Shown one piece after another: positions 1 through 9,009 of a stretch of DNA of 64,000 bases; the first letter of the stretch is position 1, and every line of letters begins with the position of its first letter. The translations under genes were made by a program, and so were the position numbers. The notes under the pieces are model-generated. The model made no database searches. It was not told where the DNA came from and saw nothing but the letters and a program-made list of their open reading frames with translations. Source of the DNA: Selaginella tamariscina (lineage: Eukaryota; Streptophyta; Lycopodiopsida; Selaginellales; Selaginellaceae); the NCBI GenBank assembly GCA_003024785.1, contig PUQB01000058.1, forward strand, positions 530,330-594,329, in the 5' to 3' direction.

Positions 1-191
1 CTTACACTTTTTCTCATGTTTCTTAAAACGGTGTGTATATTCATCTATCTTTTCTGTTTTGCCTTGAAGGATAGTCCTTAACTTCTCTAAATGTTCCTCC
101 GGCAATTCCTCCTTTCTGAAATATTCCTTAAATGCATCAGTAACCTTCTGATAATTTCTCTCTGACTTCCTTTTCTAAATCATAATACCAA

Positions 192-716
192 TCAGAGGCA
201 TTTTCTTTCAATGTATGTGGAAATATAAGCAGCCTTTCTGCATCCGTCACCTATATACAGTTTTACTACCTCTTCAAACTGTTGTAAGTGCCTTTTCGGA
301 TTTTCCTTCTTTCCTGCAGAGAATGTGGGATACATCACCGTACCCCCAAACATTCCCGGGAAAAGTGCCATATTTGTAATAATCCTTTGCTCTGGTGTAT
401 TTCCTCTTACACCTTCCTCCCTTCCTCTTCGGGAGTTCTCAGGAGATCCTTCTCCTTGCAATCTCGGTATATGAACAGGCACTCCTCCTCTCACTGTTTC
501 CTCTAAACCAGCTGTTTGATACTGCCTCCAATTCTCTGGATCAGCCTCAGATTTCTGTATTGTTTCTGCAATATCCTCTACTATCTTGCCAAGGATATTT
601 TGACGTCTATTTTCGTCAGTTTCAGGTTGCTGTTGGGCAGCCACTCTATTGGCCTGCCTTTGGTTCCTCTGATCAGCTAAGGCTGGATCAGGACGATGGT
701 TCCTCCACGGTTCCAT
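192..716 (-). pseudogene. LTR-retrotransposon gag N-terminal part, downstream copy of tandem array
   Basis: This reads on the minus strand and starts with MEPWRNHRPDPALADQRN about 110 bp downstream of a primer-binding-site motif. The product would be a capsid-type Gag, the structural protein that packages the element RNA. The conserved piece is NPKRHLQQFEEVVKLY, the start of a retrotransposon gag domain. The longer sister copy at 1607-2281 continues with a segment containing ASDWYYDLEKEV; here that part is broken by a stop near position 192 and by shifts. The N-terminal half is hydrophilic and rich in Q, N, R and E. The family is seen from the sequence; the exact lineage is not assigned. Confidence 0.7.
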
Positions 717-828
717 TCATTCCTTCTCCTTTACACATCTGACTCTACACCTTCCGAGCCTTTTTCAAAATGAGATTTCTATCTTTTTAGCCTCTTTTCT
801 CAATGAATGCTAACACTGCAATGGCGAA

Positions 829-846
829 ATCCCTCCGTGGTCGCCA
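829..846 (-). promoter_or_regulatory. Primer-binding site TGGCGACCACGGAGGGAT
   Basis: It begins with TGG, complementary to a tRNA CCA end, 2 bp after the LTR. Nearly the same motif follows the LTRs at 2413 and 37843, which are different families. The priming tRNA is not identified here. Confidence 0.6.
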
Positions 847-848
847 AT

Positions 849-1185
849 TGTTAAACAGGAAAAGGGCTCTCTGCCTCACCTTTTCCTATTTAACCTGTTT
901 CCTTCACGCAGACAGGAAACCTTTCATACAACGTACAGGAAAGGCTATACCCTTTCCTTTCTCAACTCTCAATATATCTATATATATATATCAGACTTCT
1001 CCCAATGCCACTATGACTGGTCTCCAAAGTCAAGGGCAAGAACGGATTTTGGCTATTGCCTTGTTAGATCCATTCATTGAGAGTGAACATACATACACAT
1101 AAGATCTTATAATATGCACCTTTCATTACTAACATGAATACAAAAGACAAAGTGTAGAGAACCTTTATCTCCTGCTAAAACTTCA
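849..1185 (-). repeat. LTR of tandem gag array, copy 1
   Basis: In minus-strand sense the repeat ends in CCTGTTTAACA, followed after 2 bp by a primer-binding-site motif. It matches 2413-2726 base for base over long runs, including the block around 1015-1130 and 2565-2680. The edge at 849 is supported by the adjacent binding site; the other edge near 1185 is an estimate from a shared TGAAGTT start. Confidence 0.6.
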
Positions 1186-1299
1186 AATGGAGACCCTCTC
1201 TCCTGTTAGAACTTCCTGTTGAGACCCTTCTGGAGACCCCTTCCCCTTTGCCCTAACTACTCTTAACTACCCTTCCTCTCGCCACGTCATCCTTTTCCT

Positions 1300-1503
1300 T
1301 TACGAGATTTCCTTTTCCTTTTCCTTTTCCTTTTCCTTACTCACCTTTTCCTCTCGATAAGGATTTTCCTCCTTCACAGCCTTTCCTTCCTTTTCCTTAC
1401 GCACCTTTTCCTCTCGGTAAGGATTTTCTTCCATCACAGCCTTTCTTTTCTCTTCCTTACGCACCTTTTCCTCTCGGTAAGGATTTTCCTCCATGCTTAC
1501 CAC
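1300..1503 (-). pseudogene. Gag C-terminal fragment with 20-residue repeats
   Basis: On the minus strand this encodes a highly charged Lys/Glu-rich segment with three copies of a 20-residue unit built on ENPYREEKVRKE (60-bp period, e.g. positions 1401 and 1461), ending in a KEKEKEKEKE run. A single copy of the unit occurs at the C-terminus of the gag piece at 2751-3125, so this is the same gag tail with repeat expansion. It runs directly into LTR copy 1. No catalytic motif is seen. Confidence 0.6.
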
Positions 1504-1606
1504 GGACCTTCCTACCCTTTATTCTCTCTACAGTAGGACGTCCTATGCTCCTAATATTTTACCTTTAACATACACTTTTTCTCATGTTTCTTAAACGATG
1601 TGTATA

Positions 1607-2281
1607 TTATTCATCTATCTTTTCTGTTTTGCCTTGAAGGATAGTCTTTAACTTCTCTAAATGTTCCTCTGGCAATTCCTCCTTTTTGAAATATTCCTTA
1701 AAAGCATCAGTAACCTTATGTCTAACTTCCTTTTCTAAATCATAATACCAGTCAGAGGCATTTCCTTTCAATGTATGTGGAAATATAAGCAGCCTTTCTG
1801 CATCCGTCACCTTATATAGTTTTACTACCTCTTCAAACTGTTGTAAGTGCCTTTTCGGATTTTCTTTCTTTCCTGCAGAGAATGTGGGATACATCACCGT
1901 ACCCCTAAACATTCTCGGGAACAGTGCCATATTTGTAATAATCTTTTGCTCTGGTGTATTTCCTTTTACACCTTCCTCCCTTCCTCTTTGGGAGTTCTCA
2001 GGAGATCCTTCTCCTTGCAATCTCAGTTTATGAACAGGCACTCCTTCCGTTCCTCTCACAGTCTCCTCTAAACCAGCTGTTTGATATTGCCTCCAATTCT
2101 CTGGATCAGCCTCAGATTTCTGTATTGTTTCTGCAATATCCTCTACTATCTTGCCAAGGATATTTTGACGTCTATTTTCGTCAGTTTCGGGTTGCTGTTG
2201 GGCAGCCACTTTATTGGCCTGCCTTTGGTTCCTCTGATCAACTAAGGCTAAATCAGGACGATGGTTCTTCCACGGTTTCAT
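1607..2281 (-). CDS. LTR-retrotransposon Gag, upstream copy of tandem array
   Basis: This is an open frame of about 224 codons on the minus strand, starting MKPWKNHRPDLALVDQRN shortly after the LTR and binding site at 2394-2726. It encodes a Gag capsid-like protein. The recognised part is the retrotransposon gag domain in the last 90 residues: NPKRHLQQFEEVVKLY, then ASDWYYDLEKEV, then AFKEYFKKEE, with the conserved W in the middle. No CCHC zinc knuckle follows; the frame ends near 1607 and a Lys/Glu-rich tail continues at 1503-1300. It is longer and better preserved than the copy at 192-716. The element looks non-autonomous, since no pol is attached. Confidence 0.75.
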   Translation of the reverse strand: MKPWKNHRPDLALVDQRNQRQANKVAAQQQPETDENRRQNILGKIVEDIAETIQKSEADPENWRQYQTAGLEETVRGTEGVPVHKLRLQGEGSPENSQRGREEGVKGNTPEQKIITNMALFPRMFRGTVMYPTFSAGKKENPKRHLQQFEEVVKLYKVTDAERLLIFPHTLKGNASDWYYDLEKEVRHKVTDAFKEYFKKEELPEEHLEKLKTILQGKTEKIDE

Positions 2282-2393
2282 TCATTCCTTCTCCTTTACA
2301 CATCCAGCTCTACACCTTCCAAGCCTTTTTCAGAATGAGAATTCTATCTTTTTAGCCTCTTTCTCAATGAATGCTAACACTGCAATGGCGAAA

Positions 2394-2410
2394 TCCTTCC
2401 GTGGTCGCCA
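2394..2410 (-). promoter_or_regulatory. Primer-binding site, copy 2
   Basis: The motif TGGCGACCACGGAAGGA lies 2 bp after the LTR at 2413 in minus-strand sense. It differs by one base from the copy at 829-846. Confidence 0.55.
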
Positions 2411-2412
2411 AA

Positions 2413-2726
2413 TGTTAAACAGGAAAACCGGAATCCCCACCTTTTCCTGTTTAACCAGTTTCCTTTCTCCTAACCTTTAAGAAAGGTTACACACTTTCTT
2501 TCCCTCAACTCTCCACATTTACATATATTAAAACTCCTTCTCTCAAAGCCACAATGACTGGTCTCTGAAGTCAAGGGCAAGAACGGATTTTGGCTATTGC
2601 CTTGTTAGATCCATTCATTGAGAGTACACATTCATACACACAAGATCTTATAATATGCACCTTTCATTACTAACATGAATACAAGAGATAAAGTGTAGAG
2701 AACCTCTATCTCCTGCTGGAACTTCA
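2413..2726 (-). repeat. LTR of tandem gag array, copy 2
   Basis: It ends in CCTGTTTAACA in minus-strand sense and is followed by the binding-site motif at 2394-2410. It is collinear with 849-1185. The boundary near 2726 is inferred from an AAAGGAAGGG polypurine tract just upstream (about 2732-2741 on the plus strand). Confidence 0.6.
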
Positions 2727-2750
2727 AATGAAGACCCTTCCTTTGTTGCC

Positions 2751-3125
2751 CTAACTCCCCTTAACTACTCTTCCTCTCGCCACATCATCCTTTACCTTTT
2801 CCTTTTCCTTACTCACCTTTTCCTCTCGGTAAGGATTTTCCTTCTTCACAACCTTTCCTTCCATGCTTACTACAAACCTTCCTACCCTTATTTTCTCTAC
2901 AGTAGGATGTCCTATGCTCCTAATTTTACCTTTAACAGCCTCACTCAACCTTTCCCAACTAGCCTTAACATCACTAGTCTGACGCTCAAACCACTTCAAT
3001 GCTCCATCCTTAAAAAAGGATGGTAGAAGTTTTGCCCAAGTGATAGAACTTCTATCTCCATTCGAAATGCATGCTCGCTTAAATGAACATAAATACTGAT
3101 CTACATCCTCATTTTTCAAAACCAT
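2751..3125 (-). pseudogene. Gag core fragment (capsid domain) before LTR copy 2
   Basis: The minus-strand frame of 124 codons has the typical Ty3/gypsy gag core: YLCSFKRACI, then ITWAKLLPSFFKDGALKWFE, where the ALKWF tryptophan is the family landmark. It closes with one copy of the ENPYREEKV unit and VARGRVVKGS. It abuts the LTR at 2413-2726. It lacks the N-terminal region seen at 1607-2281, so it is the 3' remnant of the next unit in the array. Confidence 0.65.
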
Positions 3126-3179
3126 GATATATTGGAATAGACACCATCTTTACTAGTGTAAAAATGGCAAAGGTTTTAC

Positions 3180-3590
3180 CTAATTACAAGTAGATGAAGA
3201 GATGTCACTTTGACAAGGCAATGCCCCCTCTGCCTCTGTGCAAGCTCGTTAGCCTCTAGATTCTCCCTTCAAGGAACATGGCTTTATCTCAAAAGTGTCG
3301 AACCCCCTTTTGAGATCTTGAACATGCTCAAAAAGCACCAACAACTTAGGCTTTCTCACATTCCATTAACCTTGCACTTGGTTCACCACCAACTTAGAGT
3401 CACCAACTGCAACCACGTTCTTTGCTCCTTGTTTCCTTGCCTCCTTCAATCCTCGAATCAATGTGCAAGAGTTAGTATTAGAAGTTGGCTCAAAAATTTT
3501 GATTCGCTTCCCTACTGGATCAGTTAACACGACCCTTACACTCACAACTTACTTCTTTGGCTTGTATGCTCCATCAAAATTGACTTATCA
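3180..3590 (-). pseudogene. RNase H-like (RVT_3 type) domain fragment
   Basis: The minus strand reads FDGAY at 3564-3578, then LTDPVGKRIKIFEP, LIRGLKEARKQGAKNVVAVG, GDSKLVVNQVQG and ANELAQRQRG. This is the order of the plant RNase H-like domain found in gypsy-derived genes: first Asp in FDGA, later GDS, and a terminal A-x-x-LA motif. An in-frame stop follows KPKK, a stop lies in VQG*W and a shift lies near 3258. The second acidic residue of the family (the Glu before ALI) is not present here. It is probably the pol end of a gypsy element now detached from its neighbours. Confidence 0.6.
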
Positions 3591-3724
3591 CATTAACAAG
3601 CACAATCAAACCTCTCACAATGCACACAATACTTTTGCTTCACCAAACTCCACACTCCACAAGATTCCCAAAGACTTGGATAAATCTAATGAGATATTAT
3701 ATGACTGCAATGTGAAGATCGATG

Positions 3725-4144
3725 TGTCAAGCCACGATCCAAGAGCAAAGAGGCTTGACTCAGGAGCAAGAAAAGGATTAGGAATAAGACAGGAGCAGGA
3801 CAGGAACTAGGAGCAAGATAGGAGCAGAACAGGAATTAGGAACAAGACAAGGAGAGAACAGGAAGCAAAGAGTAAGACAAGAATAAGACAAGATTGATCG
3901 TAGAAAGACTGGTGTTGATAGTAACTGATTGTACAACATTAGGTTGGAGCTTTTATGCTCACAACTCCAAGAGCTAATTTGGTCATAAGCCTAATCTAGT
4001 CATGAGCTAAAAATGGTGACCCTTATCCTATAAGTATATCTTGTAGGTATATCTTGTAGGTATATCCTGTAGGTATATCATGTAGGCATATCTTGTAGGC
4101 ATATCCTGTATCATGTCTCCCATATCCTGTATTGGGTCGTGACA
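3725..4144 (-). repeat. Chromovirus 3' LTR
   Basis: This 420-bp LTR begins TGTCACGACC and ends in TGACA in minus-strand sense. It contains tandem TAGGTATATCCTG-like units (4030-4110) and a purine-rich stretch of GGAGCAGGACAGG units (3768-3880). The plus-strand LTR at 42485-42864 is homologous. A polypurine tract (GGGAGAAGGTGT) lies at 4145-4156. Confidence 0.75.
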
Positions 4145-4155
4145 ACACCTTCTCC

Positions 4156-4400
4156 CTAAGGACGAGTTTCACAAGTCTTAGGACCTGATTTAGCAAAATA
4201 ACGCCGATGAAAGGCAGCAACCTTGGAAGAAGCATAAAATAAATTGGATGCAAGTTCCCAAGTGCGATCAGTAGGCAAATAACCTTTCCAATCCATCAAG
4301 TATTGAAGTTGGCAGCACAATGAAGACGAAAATCAAGTATGGCTGCAACTTCGTACTCATGTTCATCATCAATGACCACAAGAGGGGGAGAAAAAAAAGC
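4156..4400 (-). pseudogene. Chromodomain at integrase C-terminus
   Basis: The minus strand reads EHEYEVAAILDFR, then YLMDWKGYLPTDRTWELAS, then FYASSKVAAFHRRYF and a stop at 4156-4158. This is the chromodomain pattern: YEVE-IL-D, a YLV-WKGY core, TWE and a C-terminal helix. In chromoviruses the domain extends the integrase and is thought to steer integration toward marked chromatin. One frameshift lies between the first strand and the core (near 4300). The stop is 12 bp before the 3' LTR, as expected for pol. Confidence 0.8.
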
Positions 4401-4544
4401 ATGACCAGGAAGAGAAGAAGGATGATATGGTTCTAACAAAAGAGATGTGGAACACAGAATGAAGCTTCACAGTTGATGGTTCTAGTCAGAAAGCTACAGG
4501 ATTGACCTCAGCCGCAATCCTATAAGGGCCCAATCGTTAAAAAT

Positions 4545-5748
4545 CTAACTTAGAAGAAGGCCTATTGGTGCGAATATGTCGACGAAGAAGCCACACGAGA
4601 TCACCAATCTTGTATGTAGGTGCCGACTGATGATGAGCATTAACATGACGCTTGTACCGTTCTTGTGCATGCTGAAGATGAACCTGGAGATCATCCTATA
4701 CCTGACGAAGATGCTGGAGACGATCTTGTACTGCATGAGCGGAAAAGGAGAAATAGGAGGAGCAAAGTTAGAACGTGGATGGTAGCCTATAAGAGCGAAG
4801 AAAGGTGTCTGGCATGTAGATGCATGGACGGAGTTGTTGTAGGCAAACTCCGCCATAAGAAGAAGGTCCAACCAGTTGTCCTATTGGTAATTAATGAAGC
4901 AGCGAAGATATTACTCCAAGGTTTGAATTGTGCGTTCTGACTACCCATCAGTTTGCAGATAATATCCTGAAGAAAAGTTTGCTTTAACTTGTAAACTCTG
5001 GAGAAGCTCTCGCCAAAATCTGGACATGAATTGTGGGCCTCGATCAGAAACAATACTCTCAGGAAGACCATGATGTCGGAACACTTCGCGGATCACCAAC
5101 TTAGTAGTTGTTTGGCCTGTAGCCGTCTTGTTACATGGTAGAAAATGAAACATGTTTGGAAAATGGTTAACCACCACAAGAACTGCATCAAATCCACGAG
5201 AAGAAGGAAAATCTGTGAGGAAATCCATAGAAATGGATCTCCAAGGAACAAAGGGAACAAGAAGAGGACGAAGAAGACCTGAGGGCGCATGATGAGGCAT
5301 CTTCGACCTGTTGTAGGACAAGAAGAGGACAAAGAAGACCTGAGGGCGCGTGATGAGGCATCTTCGACCTGTTGTAGGTGTCACAACTCTATAACAAACT
5401 TTCCACAAAACCTCGCAACCCAGGCCACCAATAGTTGCGAGTCACCAACTCAACTGTCTTGGCCACACCAAAATGTCCTCTAACCGGGGTATTATGACAA
5501 TCTTGTACCACACGAGTCCTATAAACACCAACAGGAATGTACATGAGACCTTCTCGGTACAAGAGTTCGTCCTGTATGGCAAACAACTTGTAGTTCGTAT
5601 GGGAACTGGAGGAAAAGAAACTTGTGATGTCATGACTAATGTGTGAAAACACATTCTTTGCAAGTCGTCTGTAGCCAACTGTAAATGAATGTTTTGTAGA
5701 AGTGTTGAATTTGCTAGAGCCTGATGAACCTATAGTGCCGCAAGCCAA
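4545..5748 (-). pseudogene. Chromovirus integrase (zinc-binding and DDE core)
   Basis: The enzyme inserts the element cDNA into the genome. Visible parts in order are LLYREGLMYIP, the zinc-binding segment HNTPVRGHFGVAKT with its Cys pair in the downstream SCDTYNRSK (the second Cys changed), the core SISMDFLTDFP (first Asp), SDRGPQFMSRFWREL (second Asp), SERTIQTLEQYL (Glu), and [11 protein letters not shown]. All three DDE positions are readable but are spread over different frames. A direct 61-bp duplication (5257-5378) shifts the frame between the zinc domain and the core, and stops precede the Glu motif. Confidence 0.8.
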
Positions 5749-6300
5749 AATCGATCAAGACCCAACAACACTTGCTTTTGACAGTCATATGCAGGATCGT
5801 TCGGGGTCGATGCAAGGTAAGAGTGCCTAGATAATGCATCCACTTTGCCATTCCAAAAACCAAGTTTGTAGACAATGACAAAATCAAAACATGATAAGAA
5901 TTCCGCCCACCTAGCCTGTCACCGACTGAGAACTCGACCCATTTGAAAAAAACTCCAAGTTCTTGTGATTCGTAAGAACTTGTACAAGATGCGCAGCACC
6001 TTCCAAGAAGTGCTGCCACTCCTCAAACGAATCCATAATGGCCTTGAGTTCCTTGTCATGAATCTTATAATTGATCTCCGTTGAAAGGAATTTATGAGAG
6101 TGAAAAGCTACAGGATGAAATAACTTGTAGTCTCCAATTTGTGATAGGATAGAACCTACTACAAAGTCCGAAGCATCTGCTTCAGCAAATAAAGGACAAG
6201 AAGGATCAAAATGTGCTAAAATTGGAGTTGTCGTGAAAGCATCCTTGAGTGTTGTGAATGCATGTTCTGCCTCATCGAACCAGGAGAAATCCTTATGCGC
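5714..6300 (-). pseudogene. Chromovirus RNase H domain
   Basis: The minus strand shows PLFAEADASDFVVGSILSQ, HPVAFHSHKFLSTEINYKIH, DKELKAIMDSFEEWQHFLEG and VLTNHKNLEFF, the standard RNase H block of Ty3/gypsy pol. ADAS carries the first catalytic Asp and DKELKAI the Glu. Further on, KVDALSRHSYL marks the tether to integrase. Several in-frame stops (for example near 5920) inactivate it. It lies between reverse transcriptase and integrase, the normal gypsy order. Confidence 0.8.
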
Positions 6301-6341
6301 TTGGTGAGTTCCGTGAGTGGAAGTACACGCTTGGAGAAGTC

Positions 6342-7320
6342 CTATATGAATCGCCTATAGAAGTTTGCAAGGTCAAGGAAACATTGTACGTCTTGTACAG
6401 ACTTGGGCCTCTCCCACTCCACGATAGTCTTCACCTTGTGCATGTCCATGGAAACGCTAGCAGGAGAGACGATGTAGCCCAAGAACTCCACATAATCCCT
6501 GTCAAAAAAACACATCTCCAACTTTGCATACAAGCCATGCTCGTGAAGCCTCTGTAGAACTAGTCGTACATGCTTGTCATGTGCCACCTGGTCCTTGGAG
6601 AAAATCAAAATGTCATCGAGGTAGATCACCACAAACTGGTCCAAGAAATTATGAAAGATGTAGTTCACTATGTGTTGGAACATGGCTAGAGCATTGGTAA
6701 GTCTGAAAGGCATCACCATGTGCTCGAAGTGTCCATACCTTGTATAAAAGGCAGTCTTTCACTCATCGCCTGGACGAATCCATACAAAATTGTAGGCCCC
6801 TCGTAAGTCGATCTTTGTGAACACCTTTGCTCCTCGTAGCCGATCAAGAAGTTCCGATATTAATGGCAATGGGTACTGGTTCCGGATGGTGACTTGATTC
6901 AAACCCTTATAGTCCACAATCAAACGCAAACTCCTATCTTTCTTCTTAACAAAGAAGATAGGTGCTCCTGCAGGGAATTTTGAATGACAAATGAAGCCGG
7001 ATGCCAAGTTGTCCTCGATGTATTGACGAAGAACCTTCAATTCTGTAGGTGATAGTGCATAAATCGGTCTAAACGGTGGAGTCTTTCCTTCCGCAATATC
7101 GATAAGACAGTCGTAGGACATGTGAAGGAAGAACTGCAGCCTTGTGCTTATCAAAAACGTCCTGAAAGGAGTGATATTTGGATGGCAAGGAAGAAGGAGA
7201 AGAAGAAGAAGGAGATTGAAAAACAAGAGAGTCAGACACATGAGAGGTAAAAGAGGATGTAGGAGTTATTTGAAAAGCAAAAAGATGAAAAGGAGCAGAA
7301 TCAGTGGCAAGTTCATGCAT
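6342..7320 (-). pseudogene. Chromovirus reverse transcriptase
   Basis: The domain copies element RNA to DNA. It reads [68 protein letters not shown], a stop after RPGDE at 6759, then MVMPFRLTNALAMFQ, VIYLDDILIFS with the intact catalytic YLDD, and FLGYIVSP. Ordinary gypsy enzymes read FGLTNAP where this has FRLTNAL, which suggests decay. Upstream the linker [19 protein letters not shown] is the usual bridge from protease, with one frame change near 7110. Confidence 0.85.
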
Positions 7321-7329
7321 AGTAGTGGT

Positions 7330-7875
7330 AAGAACTCGGAGAGTAGAAGGAGGGAGCTGTGAATGAAAAAGAGAAAAGGTTTTGGGGGATGGAACAGAAG
7401 CAGAGTAATGAAAATAAGCAGGATTGGGAAAAACTTGTGCGGATGTTGACGAGTGTACAAAATTGGAAGAATCATGTACAGAAGTTTATGAATGCACAGG
7501 AGTGAGGAGAGCCTGCGAATGTGCTGATGAATTAACAAGAGGTGGATCCTGTTGAGGAAGAACCTTCGACACTGATACAGGATTGGAAGAATCCTGTACA
7601 GAAATCCGTGAACTTACAGGAGTGGAGAGAGCCTGCGGATGTGTTGAGGAACTGACATGAGGTGAATCCTGTCGAAGAGGAATCTTCAACACTGATACAG
7701 GAAGAGGTACGGTCAATTCTGTAGCCTCAGACACTAAGGACGTATCCTGCACGCAGGAAGGTACAGGATTGATCCTAGCTACCGGAGAGGAAAACGTGAG
7801 TGTCCTAGACCTTCAATCGATCTGAAGATTTACAACCACAAACCATGGCATGCCCAAAACGATGGGAGTCGACCA
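7330..7875 (-). pseudogene. Protease tail and Ser/Pro-rich linker of chromovirus pol
   Basis: Near 7790-7872 the minus strand reads VLGMPWFVVVNLQID and RSRTLTF, the last strand of a retropepsin (I-L-G-M-x-W). The active-site DTG region is gone because the element is truncated at 7889. It is followed by a Ser/Pro/Gln-rich linker with two copies of a 40-residue unit (120-bp period; units start near 7461 and 7581) built on QDSSNPVSVSKV and QALSTPVSS. The linker is unusually long and looks like a local repeat expansion. Confidence 0.6.
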
Positions 7876-7889
7876 AGTCCAAGTTGAAA

Positions 7890-9009
7890 GAATACCTTCA
7901 AGCCTTGGAAGACTTCTGGAGCTCTACATTCTTAGTGTTGGTAACAACATGCTGTCGGGCCAACTTGTGGGAGTATCCTTAAGCTAGAAGTATAGTTTTT
8001 ACAAGGAAATAACTTTGAAGGGACACTCTCTAACAGTATAAGAGGCTTGTAGAGGTTGAGGAAACTATCTCTAGGTAAGAATGGCTTCACTGGTAAAATA
8101 CCTCCTCAGACAAGTAATTGCTCGCTGCTCGAAGAACTTTGGATCAATGACAACATGCTAAGTGGTCCTATTTCTGTTGATCTTTCTAAACTCAATCGTC
8201 TTCGTCAGTTGAGTTTGAATGGGAACTTGATTGCTCTCAACTTATAATCTCTTGTTTTTAGAAACTAACAGCTTCACATGCAGACTGCCGGAGAGCCTCG
8301 GAGACGATACACGACTTGCTGTTTTTATCAATTTCAAACAACACACTTAGTGGTAACAACATACAAGAACTTGAAGCCATTGTTGGGGGCTATAATATGC
8401 TCTCCGGAGAAATCCCTATGGCACTTGGAGAGCTTCAATCTCTTCAGTTTTTGTTCTTTATTTAGTAACCGATTTTACGGGGATATTCCTCGGTGAAGCA
8501 TTTCTTATCTTTTTCAAAATGTGCTATAATACAATAAGACCACCGAGTCTGCTCTAGTGCATACCTCAGGCTTGACATACGTAGGATATGCATTTACCAT
8601 AACTCTCGACCTCTCACATAACGAGTTAATTAGTCTTCAGCGGTTTAATTCCAGCCAACCTCGGCCACGCTAGGCAACTCCTGAAGCTCAATCTGGTCAC
8701 ATCCTGACCTCTCTTGCGGATGATATTTCTTTCCTCACATCTCTCGACGTGTCGTACAACCGTCTCGAAGGCAGGATTCCGTACTCCGCACAGTTTATGA
8801 CATTCCCGAATGTGTCTTTCGTCGGTAATCAGTTGTGCGGACACTTGTGAATGTAGTTCGCCAACCCAAGATCCTTCTCTTCATGTTGATGTTTCTAAGG
8901 AGCAACTTATACAGGTGGATTCCCTGGTGATATTTGTAGTTACTTTCTTATGTGCATTCTTCGTCAGTTCCCTTGGGACGTACTTTGCACTCTCTCGCAT
9001 CAGGTTTTA
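7890..9009 (+). pseudogene. LRR receptor-like protein pseudogene, copy 1
   Basis: Plant LRR repeats are visible: LYILSVGNNMLSGQLV, LRKLSLGKNGFTGKIPPQTS, LLEELWINDNMLSGPISVDL, LRQLSLNGNLIALNL and LEGRIPYSAQFMTFPNVSFV, then GNQLCGHL. A hydrophobic segment (VIFVVTFLCAFFVSSLGTYF) and ALSRIRF then stop at 9007-9009. This is the C-terminal half of an RLP or LRR kinase ectodomain, which would be a cell-surface receptor with a short tail and no kinase. Stops and shifts occur between almost every repeat. The 5' end is cut by the chromovirus remnant at 7889. The inverted copy at 40540-41885 extends further upstream. Confidence 0.75.

Larger units (their letters stand above)
3725..7889 (-). mobile_element. 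Chromovirus (Ty3/gypsy) remnant: 3' LTR plus pol, gag and 5' LTR missing
   Basis: Minus-strand order is protease tail, reverse transcriptase, RNase H, integrase, chromodomain, polypurine tract and 3' LTR. The left end is a clean TGTCA...TGACA-type LTR. The right end stops abruptly at about 7889, where LRR-receptor homology begins, so the 5' half was lost. Many stops and shifts make it non-autonomous. The gag half of the same family sits at 42485-44063, recognised by its matching LTR. Confidence 0.85.
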
